A DNA stretch of 64,000 nucleotides, from assembly GCA_010093605.1 (NCBI GenBank), contig MU004198.1, forward strand, positions 68,456-132,455. The letters are read 5' to 3'. Numbering within the stretch: position 1 is the stretch's first letter; each line of letters starts with the position of its first letter. The DNA comes from Lophium mytilinum (taxonomy: Eukaryota; Ascomycota; Dothideomycetes; Mytilinidiales; Mytilinidiaceae). The notes below the pieces were generated by a model. It did not search any database. It was not told the DNA's origin and saw only the letters and a list, made by a program, of their open reading frames with translations. This document shows, piece after piece, positions 1-8,696 of this stretch. The translations under genes and the position numbers were made by a program.

Positions 1-201
1 TGAGAGCGGTGCGTATCGTTTCGTCACTTTTCTACACCTGAGCATCACCTTGACACTGGCGTGGCAAGACTGAGCGAGACCGAATTGACCACAATCCGGC
101 TATGATTCTGGAAACTGCCTACACACACCAACACACACCCTTGCCACAATCGAATTAACGTCGACGCCAACGCCAACGCTCTCAGTTCTTTTTTCGTTGA
201 C

Positions 202-438
202 ATGTCCAATCCCTTCAACTTCCAACCCAGCGCAGACCGAGGTCGCGGAGGTCGTGGAGGCTGCGGAGGACGTAGTGGGTCTGGTGGGTTTACTGCTGGA
301 CATGGCGGCCAGGGTCGCGGTAGTCGTGGAGGCTCTTCTGGGGTGCCTACGGGTCTTGCTGCCGCCCGCCCTGCACCAACGTGCTTGACGCGCGGTCGAT
401 CCGGCTACGGCTTCCGGGACTGCCGCGACAAATGCTAG
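202..438 (+). pseudogene. Glycine-rich small ORF with a degenerate zinc knuckle
   Basis: A 78-codon ORF starts at an ATG and encodes an Arg/Gly-rich stretch (residues about 13-48) followed by a C-terminal segment, CLTRGRSGYGFRDC. This aligns with a CX2CX4HX4C zinc knuckle, but the second Cys position is Arg and the His position is Tyr, so the zinc site should not form. Intact knuckles of this type bind single-stranded nucleic acid. The stop follows directly after the knuckle. I infer a decayed or truncated RNA-binding-type gene. It could also be a chance GC-rich ORF, since low-complexity Gly codons stay open easily. Confidence 0.35.
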
Positions 439-724
439 CAATGTTAGAGCTCCCAGCACCCGCGTTAAATATGTTGGGCGAGCCCGCGGCTGTATCCTAT
501 AAATTATTAGTGGCGGACAGATGTCTAAAGGCCAGAATAGAGTGCCACCTTTCTTATGCCCTGCGAGCTAGGCTACGCTAGCCGCTTCGGGTAAAGTCAT
601 TCGGGCCGATGATAATCCCTGACAGCTGCGCTCAACGGTACGTGTTGATGCCGCGTCAATCCTAGACCGCACCACCTCATCCATTCAGCGATACAACCCT
701 ACACACGTCCACCTGTCTGTCAAC
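439..724. other. Gap between the knuckle ORF and the coiled-coil gene
   Basis: No ORF or RNA gene is supported here. The last 60 bases before the ATG at 725 are rich in C and A (for example ccacctcatcc and ctacacacgtccacc), which is common in fungal 5' leaders. Confidence 0.4.
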
Positions 725-1720
725 ATGTCAGATAAAATCACCTCTTATTTGACAAGGCCTGGCGAGAAGGGAGAGACGCTGGGGGCGTATGCGCGGAATT
801 TCGGGCCCGGCTTCGACCTCCAAGAGATCGTAGAGAACGTGCATCGAGATGGAACGAGAGTTTACGATAAAGCTCGTCTAGCGGAGTTGAAGGCAGAGGT
901 AGAGAAGAAGGCTAAAAGGGTCCATCAGCTAACTGAAGAGGCCAAGCCTCTTTATACTACTCTATTTGACTCTAGCAAAGGCTCCGCAGAGGGGTGCGAC
1001 GCCCTGTGGGCACACTACAAAGGCGTCGAGCGGGCTTCGGAGACCAGGTTCAGAGAATTGGAGGCCCGAGCAGATGCCCGCGTCGCTCGCGCGGAAGCCC
1101 GAGTGGATCAACTCGAGGCGATGGCGAACGCCTCGAATACGCAGATGATGGCACTCACTGAGAGCCTTGCGAACGAGACGGCGATGCGGGGGTCAGCGGA
1201 TCAAGCCCTGGCTCGGGCCACCCAGGACTTGACGGAAGAGAAGGAGAGGAATGCGCAAGCCGGACTCGTCATGAAAGCAGTGCCACAACTGGCCTCTTCG
1301 ATGGACCTGCTGCAGCGCAAGTGCGATGAGCTTGAAAAAGAGGTCGCACGGGGAAAGGGCCTTGAAGAGACGGTCAAGAACTTGACCGAACGTGTTAAGC
1401 AATCCGACGATGCCATCAGGAAACTCACTGAGGAAAACAAAAGATTGAACAACGAACTTGTTCGGTCTAGGATCGCTGAGGCTGCTTGGGCTGAGTCGCT
1501 GGATTCCAACGAAGTCTTGAGGACTCGTGCGATTGCCGTACGTGATCGGGATCAACTCAGTGCGGCTTTGAAGAACATGGCCCAAGATCATTGCCAATAC
1601 GAGTCTGACCTGCGTTACTATCGGGACATGATGAACGCACACAAGGCCGAGGCAGAAAGACACAAGTCCGATGCAGAACAGGCAACCAAGCTACTCGAAC
1701 AGATCGCAGGATCACGATGA
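725..1720 (+). CDS. Coiled-coil protein of unknown function
   Basis: A single-exon 331-residue ORF with an ATG in fair context (caacATGtc). After a short globular N-terminus (about residues 1-50), most of the protein is a charged heptad-like helix rich in Glu, Lys, Arg, Ala and Leu, about residues 50-325. Segments such as RELEARADARVARAEARVDQLE and LTEENKRLNNELVRSR are typical. No signal peptide, membrane segment or catalytic motif is seen, so it is probably a cytosolic or nuclear structural or scaffold protein. I do not recognise the family. A broken coiled-coil ORF lies just downstream at 2092-2799, so this may be the intact member of a local coiled-coil set. Confidence 0.6.
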   Translation: MSDKITSYLTRPGEKGETLGAYARNFGPGFDLQEIVENVHRDGTRVYDKARLAELKAEVEKKAKRVHQLTEEAKPLYTTLFDSSKGSAEGCDALWAHYKGVERASETRFRELEARADARVARAEARVDQLEAMANASNTQMMALTESLANETAMRGSADQALARATQDLTEEKERNAQAGLVMKAVPQLASSMDLLQRKCDELEKEVARGKGLEETVKNLTERVKQSDDAIRKLTEENKRLNNELVRSRIAEAAWAESLDSNEVLRTRAIAVRDRDQLSAALKNMAQDHCQYESDLRYYRDMMNAHKAEAERHKSDAEQATKLLEQIAGSR

Positions 1721-2091
1721 GCTAGTCTATTCTGAAGCTTCTGTCAGGCAAAACGTGTAGGTTGGGAGTGTTGAGCACGCGTGCCGGAGCTCGGAGAAGT
1801 AGCAGCTCACAGTTGCTTTTTCTGAGCCTTTGGCCGCAGGCTTTGCTTTAACTCACGGGAAGGCAGGAGTTGGATCTCGCTAGTTCTGCAGCAGAGGGCG
1901 TTGTTATGACTTCCAATGAGGTCAACAACAGCCTGAGCTATGAGGACTATTCAAGCGATTTCCACAATGCCTCCGATTTGTGAGAAAGGGCGAGGTGTGA
2001 GGCGGGATTGGCTTTCTTCCTGTTTCTGGGTACGGCGTTTTGATCTTTGTTTTAGAATTGAAAAAGTGAACCTTCTCATTCCGGACTCTTC
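1721..2091. other. Intergenic spacer
   Basis: No supported coding or RNA feature. Frames are broken. The stretch probably holds the 3' end of the coiled-coil gene and decayed 5' sequence of the downstream pseudogene. Confidence 0.4.
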
Positions 2092-2799
2092 ATGCTTGGT
2101 AGTGAGGTCCCTGAACCACGCCTGGTTAAGATCATAAGGCTTGTAGTCAGTAGAGTACAGAACACTCCAAGCAGAATAACGCTCGAGCAGAAAGGCTTCA
2201 CGATTGAGGCCGGGGAAGTGCTGGACGTGAAACGGGACTAGGAGGTGGGGAAGGAGACCTGGTCCACGAACATGGACGCGGCAAAGTATGAGTTGGAGCC
2301 GTGCAAGTGGTACCTCCGCGATACTGACCAGCACCTTGAAAATGAGCGTAAAGCTCACGCTAAGGATCGCGAGCAAACTCGCGAGGCCTATGACGAAGGA
2401 TAGGAGCACGCCACTAGCACTGCGTACCAGGGGGCGATTCCGATCGTCTAGAGTCAGGAAGCTGAAGTGGCTCGTTTGTCCGCAGAGCTCGAAAAGCACC
2501 AGCTCGATCTCGCTGCGGCGATGGAGGAGGTGGAGAGACTGCGCGACGAAAATGATGAGCTCAAAGCTGGTCAAGGTACTGATCCGACAGTACCTCCTGC
2601 TTCGACCCAAAGTCCAGGTCATGGAGAAGCCGGATCCGCCAGTAGCGCTATGGGACGATTGGCTTCCAAAGAAGTCATCCTTGACCCAAACCATCCAGGC
2701 TACTTGGAGCTGGACTTCTCCGACGACGATCAGGGTGGAGATGCCAAAATGACGGGGATGGAGGGGCACTGGAAGCCGTCCTCACGACCTAACAGTTGA
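2092..2799 (+). pseudogene. Coiled-coil gene broken by three in-frame TAG codons
   Basis: One forward frame can be read from an ATG at 2092 to the stop at 2797-2799, interrupted only by TAG codons at 2239, 2401 and 2449. All three could arise from CAG by a single C-to-T change, as in RIP. The frame between the stops keeps coding character: KYELEPCKWYLRD, then HLENERKAHAKDREQTREAY, then EVARLSAELEKHQLDLAAAM, then an acidic tail with LELDFSDDDQGGD. The region around KYELEPCKWYLRD resembles QYESDLRYYRD in the C-terminal part of the intact coiled-coil protein upstream, which suggests relatedness but is weak by eye. From 2467 the last 110 codons are open and could still be expressed as a short ORF. 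Confidence 0.5.
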
Positions 2800-3400
2800 T
2801 ACTTAGACCTTGGACTGGTCGCCTGTGAGGTTCAGAGACCGGACAGATCCGGTTGATGTTCCTCCCTAGTGATTCCAATTGGCAATATCTTTGGGCGCTG
2901 AGAGAGAGGGTGAATTGGTGGAGTTGTTCGTAGAAGAGCAGTTTTCGATCTCTCAATCATCTTTCCTTGCGGGAGCGAAACACCTGTATGTTTACTTTTC
3001 TATCTTATTGACTAATGGAGTAGCTCGTGTGCCACTTCCCAATCTCGGGCATCTATTGAACGGGTAACTTCAGACGACAGTGACTGATAAACTACGCGTT
3101 CTCTAATAAGACCGAGAGCAAATACTACATTTTCCTGCTGCTGTACTCGAATAGTGGTCGGACCCATTTGAAGCTGTCATGGAATATGGTGGGGTCTGTG
3201 AGCCCATGGACAGCAGCAAGAAGCGGTCTCGTCTCAATAGCTGCCGGCGAAAGACAAAAAAACAGTCGTGAAACCTACCAAAAGCTAGGGCTAATTTAAC
3301 TACCTACTGCGCATCTTTTCGGCGTACTTTGAGGGTATTCGAGGGCTTGTGGCGCGCCGTGCTGAATTGGATGGCACTTTGCTGTGGACAAATTAGGCCT
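2800..3400. other. Intergenic, no clear feature
   Basis: Only short ORFs are present (62 codons at 2879-3067 and a basic 28-codon ORF from about 3180). None has recognisable domains or codon character. I see no RNA gene. Confidence 0.35.
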
Positions 3401-3426
3401 AGCGCGCGTGACAACATGGGTTTGTT

Positions 3427-3829
3427 TTGAGCGCGGTCGGTCTTGATCCTGCTCTTTACAACCCACACAAGCCCATCATCTGTGCTACCAAGGATGAACT
3501 CGACACTTTTATTCGGTCTACGATGACCATGACGAGGGAGCAGATGCGCGCGAGGGGTGAGGAGGCTGCCGCGATTGTGTTCGCATCTGACTTTGGTACG
3601 CTTCCTTCCTGTCGCCCATGGTTGTCATAGATTGCCAACTTTGTGCAGTATCCCGTGCCTTCTCCTAACCATCTACAGCCGAAGTTGCAGATTGGGAAAA
3701 CTCCAGATACATGGAGTAGGAGGGGCAGGACGATGCCGGCCCTTAGCTTGACGACAGTCGCCCAGGGGCGATTCCGAAGGCTAGGAAGAAGTCGGCGACC
3801 TATAAGATAGCTAACAAGCTATACTGAAC
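3427..3829 (+). pseudogene. Broken two-exon gene fragment upstream of the CCCH ORF
   Basis: A coding-looking segment without an ATG (it opens after a TGA, with FVLSAVGLDPALYNPHKP) runs to a plausible donor in gactttG|GTACGC at about 3597. The acceptor ctacag at about 3678 would restore the frame as DFAEVADWENSRYME. The continuation then meets TAG at 3717 and 3744, again CAG-to-TAG type changes, before ARKKSATYKIANK. A missing start and two stops make a working product unlikely. It may once have been the 5' part of the CCCH gene, but the frames do not connect now. Family unknown. Confidence 0.33.
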
Positions 3830-3916
3830 GAGGAATCAGGAAGCGAAAAGGCGGTGGAAGGCGAAGAAGAAGGAGGACGCGCAGGACGACACCGTTTGTC
3901 ACGCGAGCCCGCCTGG

Positions 3917-4000
3917 CAGGGCTACCGTCACAAAAAGTGAGACTCTGAAGCACCGTGCGCCCCGCTAAGTAGAGTCTCACTTTTTGTGACGGGAGCCCTG
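3917..4000. repeat. Hairpin-forming inverted repeat, 30-bp arms
   Basis: Left arm 3917-3946 and right arm 3971-4000 are reverse complements with one mismatch over 30 bases, separated by a 24-base loop. The core is gtcacaaaaagtgagactct / agagtctcactttttgtgac. Pairing continues imperfectly outward for about five more bases on each side (cctgg / ccagg). It lies just 5' of the CCCH ORF, inside the GTG-extended reading frame but before the ATG at 4040. It could be a small foldback element, a structured 5' leader, or a local inverted duplication. No target-site duplication was obvious. Confidence 0.85.
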
Positions 4001-4039
4001 CCTGGTGTGGTGCCTGGCAGCAGCCCCAGCTCGTCCAAA

Positions 4040-4663
4040 ATGGCGAGTATTGCAACGCCAAGTGATGCCATCGATTGGGCGACGATTATGAACGATGCCG
4101 CCGAAGCGGGCAAAATGGAGTCGCCGCCTGCGCCTATGAAAGTGGTGAAGAAGTGCCGATTCTTTGGAACATCGCAAGGTTGTCCATTTGGCCCACAGTG
4201 CCTCTACAACCACATCGAAAAGGACGGCACGGTGGTGCAAACAAGTTTATGCCCGCCCACCGAGCCCACTGGCAGCAAACACCGCCGGAGTGACCAAAGT
4301 CACCGAGCGGAGGGGTCTTCCAAGAAGGCCCAGCTGAACCCAGAGGCTGTGCCGTTCGGCGATTCGGCGACTTGGAAGAAGAAGGCTGTGGTCAATATAA
4401 CGGCAGATGGGGAGCGGACGAAGAAGGAGAACGGGGAGAATCGGAGTCTGGCGGCGAGTGGTCACAAGTTTGTGGCCCCGTCGCTGCGTACGTTCCACAA
4501 TGGCGTCGAGCTTCCGTTTTGTCCTGGCAAGGGTGACGGGGAGGGTGCTGAGGGGAGTGCGGCGGGAGGGGCTACGTCGGGCAATGAGATGGCCTTGAAA
4601 TATATTTCTTTTTTCTTTTGTAATCGAAATGAAGATTCCAGCAAAAATCCAGCTACTGGGTGA
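4040..4663 (+). CDS. CCCH zinc-finger protein, possibly RNA-binding
   Basis: A 207-residue ORF. I chose the ATG at 4040 because the frame above it has only a GTG and crosses the hairpin. Residues 39-58 form a CCCH finger, CRFFGTSQGCPFGPQCLYNH, with CX8CX5CX3H spacing, which matches RNA-binding CCCH fingers (Tis11/Cth-like class). The rest is basic and disordered (KKAQLNP, WKKKAVVN, RTKKENGENRS) with a Gly-rich stretch near the C-terminus. A single finger is fewer than most characterised mRNA-decay CCCH proteins have. It sits next to broken exons and could be the surviving 3' exon of a larger gene, so its functional status is uncertain. Confidence 0.58.
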   Translation: MASIATPSDAIDWATIMNDAAEAGKMESPPAPMKVVKKCRFFGTSQGCPFGPQCLYNHIEKDGTVVQTSLCPPTEPTGSKHRRSDQSHRAEGSSKKAQLNPEAVPFGDSATWKKKAVVNITADGERTKKENGENRSLAASGHKFVAPSLRTFHNGVELPFCPGKGDGEGAEGSAAGGATSGNEMALKYISFFFCNRNEDSSKNPATG

Positions 4664-5094
4664 CTCGCACAGAACAAGGAGCTGTAAGCCGTGTGCGTGA
4701 TGTATTAGATGATGATTGACTAATGATATAAGGGAGAGAGAGATCTGGAGGAAGGTGAGGCCTCATAAAAGAGGTAACACGTGCCTGCCGTAGCCCTCAC
4801 CGCTCCTCCCTGACAACTAGGGCGAACGCGAGGGGAGAGCACGTAGGCCTGCATGTTTGCAGCTTAGCTTAAGGATCTTATTGGACACTCAAATATCAAA
4901 AGTAATTTTTTGAAGAAGAAGATAGTAAAACCTCTCATATTATTAACTACGTCTTGGCCATCTGATTCTGCCCGACAAGCCAGTCCTTTACGAAAGATCG
5001 CTTTCGTTATGGAAGCCACTTGGGTTGCCAAGTTGGATCCAACAGAGCGAAGCCCTGTTGTCTGGAGTCCTGCAATGGAATCATGATACCATCC
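4664..5094. other. Intergenic between the CCCH ORF and the minus-strand gene
   Basis: AT-rich in its second half (around 4870-4950), consistent with 3' flanking sequence of two genes ending towards each other. No ORF or RNA gene is supported. Confidence 0.45.
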
Positions 5095-6357
5095 TCACCC
5101 ATCCAACCCGTCGACGCCTTCGATATCTTCGATAGGCGCAGGCAGGACTTCCCGCATAACCTTGATTTCCTCCTGGAGGCGGCGCTCTGCAATGTCCCAA
5201 TAAGAGGAGGCCATAAGCGTGTTGTAGATCTCCCACTCTTGGGCAGGATCTTGGACATCACGTTTTGACCCCTCTGAGACCATGCGCTGCCACTCGAGCT
5301 CCGTTTCTTTCTTGGAAAGCTCCACCAGGTTTCGTTCAAGTGCCTCGACCTCTTCTCTATCCGGCCTGCTCTTCTCTTGGACTCTCGCAAGGTTCTCTTT
5401 CAATAAAGGGCGCCTGTAAACATCAGTTTGCCACATGATCCAATTCCCCTGCGTGATCCTCAGCAAGCTAGGATTATTCTGACCGGCGGGATGATGACTG
5501 AAGCCAAATCCATCGTAGATATAACCCCTCCCTATCATCGTGAACAAGCTCTCTGCAACGAAGCCGTGGTTAGCATTCCAGATATAGTAAATAATCTGCT
5601 GTCGCATCCGATACTTGTCCTCCCCCCACAGTCCCATACAAATGGATTCTGTTAGATTCATGATGAAGTTTGAATTCCTATGCTTGGCATGGCTTTTCAA
5701 ACGGTCTTCAGAATCAGCAGCATATCCGAACTCGACGAGAGGTATTGCCAGTGGCTCATCTCCATCTTCGGATGGAAAAGCGAGCATGCGAGTCTCTAGC
5801 GCGTCGCAAAACATTCGCAGCAGCCCTGACCTATCAGCGACTGGCACCGTTGGGTTGCCTTCGTCGCAAAGATAGCGTCGCAAGCCTTCTCTCTCGTCGG
5901 CAATGCTCCATGAATGCGCGCAACTTAGCCGCTCGTCGACCTCAAGAGCATATACGGGATCGCGCAGGTATTGCCTGATCTTTCGCGTAACCCTCAAAAG
6001 CTCATTCGGAGACGGGCTCTTGCCTTTCTTGTCGGAAAGGAGCTGCATGTATATAGATGGCTGCAACTTGCCGCGACTTTTGTGAGCATCTAGCAGCCTT
6101 CCAACTGCTCGATCTTCTCGGTACAATTTTTCTAGATTCCCACCCACGATTGCGGACAACAGCCTTGGGTCAGTTGTCAGCAAAACCTCGTAGCAGGATA
6201 TCTCAAACCGATCCTTCCTCAGACCCGTCACAATCGAGTGCCGTTTGTTGTTAGGTAGCTTCTTTTGGAGCTCCGTCCAAACAGCCTCTATCAACCCGTG
6301 AAATCCGCGAGTCCGCAAGCTCTCAGCAAACAGGTTGGCCTCTTGGTAGCTCGCCAT
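5095..6357 (-). CDS. Fungal hypothetical protein, 420 aa
   Basis: An intron-less ORF with ATG at 6357 (gcaATGgcg). The product is soluble and mixed alpha/beta in feel, with no signal peptide or membrane helix. Recognisable patches are an N-terminal helical region (LFAESLRTRGFHGLIEAVW), a central aromatic-rich segment (MRQQIIYYIWNANHGFVAES) and a charged C-terminal helix (residues about 330-410, EEVEALERNLVELSKKETEL). Open length and residue composition argue for a real gene. I do not recognise a family and assign no function. It ends towards the CCCH ORF and is divergent from the gene at 6590, with 232 bases between the starts. Confidence 0.72.
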   Translation of the reverse strand: MASYQEANLFAESLRTRGFHGLIEAVWTELQKKLPNNKRHSIVTGLRKDRFEISCYEVLLTTDPRLLSAIVGGNLEKLYREDRAVGRLLDAHKSRGKLQPSIYMQLLSDKKGKSPSPNELLRVTRKIRQYLRDPVYALEVDERLSCAHSWSIADEREGLRRYLCDEGNPTVPVADRSGLLRMFCDALETRMLAFPSEDGDEPLAIPLVEFGYAADSEDRLKSHAKHRNSNFIMNLTESICMGLWGEDKYRMRQQIIYYIWNANHGFVAESLFTMIGRGYIYDGFGFSHHPAGQNNPSLLRITQGNWIMWQTDVYRRPLLKENLARVQEKSRPDREEVEALERNLVELSKKETELEWQRMVSEGSKRDVQDPAQEWEIYNTLMASSYWDIAERRLQEEIKVMREVLPAPIEDIEGVDGLDG

Positions 6358-6589
6358 TGCTGATTATCGCCGTTAGTTCGTGAATTGGTGATGATGATTT
6401 AAGACGGTGAAAGATGAGCTGACGGAGAAACAAGTTCGCGAGAGCGAGGTAAATGAATTAGGGTTAGGCTAGACTAACTGATTAGAGACTAGCGGGCATG
6501 GTCCTCATGACTAAGCAGATGTTTGTCGCTACGAAGAGTTACTCAGCCGCCTTCAACTGCACCTTCCACATCCTGACCAACTCAACATC

Positions 6590-7519
6590 ATGGAGCGCAC
6601 ACGACATACCAGTCCGGATGACGACGTTCTACTGTTTGATGTTGAAATCAGAGATAGTTACGAGGCTAAATTTGCAGATCATCAAAAGCTGATCCAGGAT
6701 AAGTTGGCTGCCTCCCAAAGATTGCGCAGCCTCCGTCCTAATCGTGCGGAGATAGATGCAGGTCTCGCTGAGATCTCTAGTCGTGACACGTCTGAAAGGT
6801 TAAGTAAAGTAATGAAGGTTCTCCAAGACTTTCCTGGTCCATGGGAGCCGAAGCGCCGAAAGGCGGCTGATACTACTGCTGACACAGACGAGGTCATGTT
6901 TGACGTTGGTGGTGAACAGGTCCCTTTGGGCGAGGAGCTGCACCAGCAACTCGCACAGGCGAGCCCAACGGCGTCGAGGGATCAGTCGCCGACCAAAGCT
7001 GGAGGTAAGTCTCAGAAGAAGAAGGAATGGCCAACGCTGGTTCCGTACAACGCTTCTTCGCCAGACTTGCTTGTCCCCGAGGGATTCCAGCTTATGCTCC
7101 TTGTCAAAGGCGATCTGGAGACGGGAGAGATGCGGAGGTTCGAGGAGCTGCCCGATGACACGCAGCTTGCTCTGTTGAGCATCCTCCAGCCTTCCTTCCA
7201 CGCAGAAGGATACAGTATATTCTTCAAGTCGGACCCGAAGGACGTGTGTCTCTACCGGAGAATGTTCACAAGGATGAAGGCATCCAAGTGGCAGAAGGAC
7301 GACCATGATGCGGTTTGCGAAAACTGCATCTATGCGCGGAGGCCCTGTGTACGTTTGGTCTCGGAGGGGGAGAAGACGAAGAAGGGCTACGCCACTGGCG
7401 GAAAGCTCGTGTTTACTCCCCTTCTTCCAAAGTACAGGCCTGGCGTGGAGAGATGGGAACGGGAGGAATACTGGTGTCTGAAGGAGCATATCTCGGCAAC
7501 ACGATCTTCAGGTTTTTGA
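6590..7519 (+). CDS. Hypothetical protein with a CX2CX6C cysteine motif
   Basis: A 309-residue single-exon ORF with ATG in tcaacatcATGg. The N-terminal half is charged and helical, the middle is disordered and Lys-rich (SQKKKEWP), and the C-terminal third holds CENCIYARRPCVRL. This CX2CX6C block followed by a basic or aliphatic run recalls half of a Zn2Cys6 cluster. Many dothideomycete hypothetical proteins carry such a block with [KR]xxRPCxRL (family knowledge, unnamed here). A related block, CDYCVGKGTAC, occurs in the broken gene at 17.6-18.4 kb. DNA or protein binding is possible but unproven. Divergent from the 5095-6357 gene. Confidence 0.68.
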   Translation: MERTRHTSPDDDVLLFDVEIRDSYEAKFADHQKLIQDKLAASQRLRSLRPNRAEIDAGLAEISSRDTSERLSKVMKVLQDFPGPWEPKRRKAADTTADTDEVMFDVGGEQVPLGEELHQQLAQASPTASRDQSPTKAGGKSQKKKEWPTLVPYNASSPDLLVPEGFQLMLLVKGDLETGEMRRFEELPDDTQLALLSILQPSFHAEGYSIFFKSDPKDVCLYRRMFTRMKASKWQKDDHDAVCENCIYARRPCVRLVSEGEKTKKGYATGGKLVFTPLLPKYRPGVERWEREEYWCLKEHISATRSSGF

Positions 7520-8696
7520 ATCCACATTGGCAACCCATGTGGATTCAATCGTGAAAGCAATCATTTACGATAGAACTAGATCCCGAGATCTCCCAAGATG
7601 GTCCTGAAGCCGCTTTGGCATTCCAAGTGGTTTCAATTGCGAAACAAACTTTTGCTAGGACAGCCAGAGCACGGACATAGTCAAGAATAGAAGCTTAGTG
7701 ATTTTCAACCTTTTGCGACCGTTCAGCGTAGAGCTTTTGACAGTGATCTTTGCAGCTCTGTCATCATAACCCGCACTTTCAATTCTTCGTCGATGAAGAC
7801 GGATGAAGATCCCATCCGCTAATTCTCGCAGAGCTTGAGAAGCGAGCCAGTCGTCAACAAGGACCCCCGTTCCTTTTTTATCGCGTGTTTGTCATAGTCA
7901 TTACCCCCGCTCTGACGCCGTCTGAGGTGCCCTCACAAGCTCTCCGACCGTCCAGACTGTAACATATCTGGTTTTAGCAAACAGCACGGGGCACCCCAGA
8001 CAGTGGCATGAAGTGGTGCTCACCGTTCACGATCCCGCATATAAGCATATTTGTTTTGAATTTATTGTCTTGCTGCATCATCGTACATTGATTCGCCGCC
8101 CTGTGCGCCCGCTCCCACGCCGCTAAGCCAACGCGACACGTCGCTGAGCCAGAAGAGCATGCAGAGGCTGGAGACGGCTCGAAACGGCCAAACACCGAAA
8201 ACCCAAATTCCCAGAAACATGTGCCGCCCATACGCCCATCAGAACGCCTCCTTCCCGATTGCCTGACAAAATGTGGGGAAGCAGACCAGGGCCTGCCACC
8301 GATCGACCAAGGGGACCGCGGCCACCACCAGAAACGTGCAGCGTGGGTTTGAGACATGAGGAGACCAGGCCCACCCATGCCACCTCAACCAAAAGACCTG
8401 AGGTGACTCCGATGCTCACTTCGTGACCGCCTGTCCGCCGAGGAAAGAATTGAAGGAAAAGAAAGAAAGGGAATTATGAGAAAGCACACCGCTTGTTGCA
8501 ACCAATGAAGTATACAGGAAAAAAAGCAAAAGCAGGCCCGAAGAACTTTTCGCTCTGCAGCCTACGATGCTGAGGGAGCTGTCGTCATCACCCGTACCTG
8601 AATCATACCCGAAGCGGAACGACATGGACATCGTCCTGCACGTGATGCATCAGTCAGAGGGAATCGTAAGAAAAAAGAAGAGGTGAGAGATGCCGC
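7520..8696. other. 1.2-kb intergenic region
   Basis: Only short antisense ORFs occur (for example minus strand 7974-8419), with no domains. The segment next to 8696 probably contains the 3' UTR of the Ase1 gene. No RNA gene or repeat was recognised. Confidence 0.4.
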
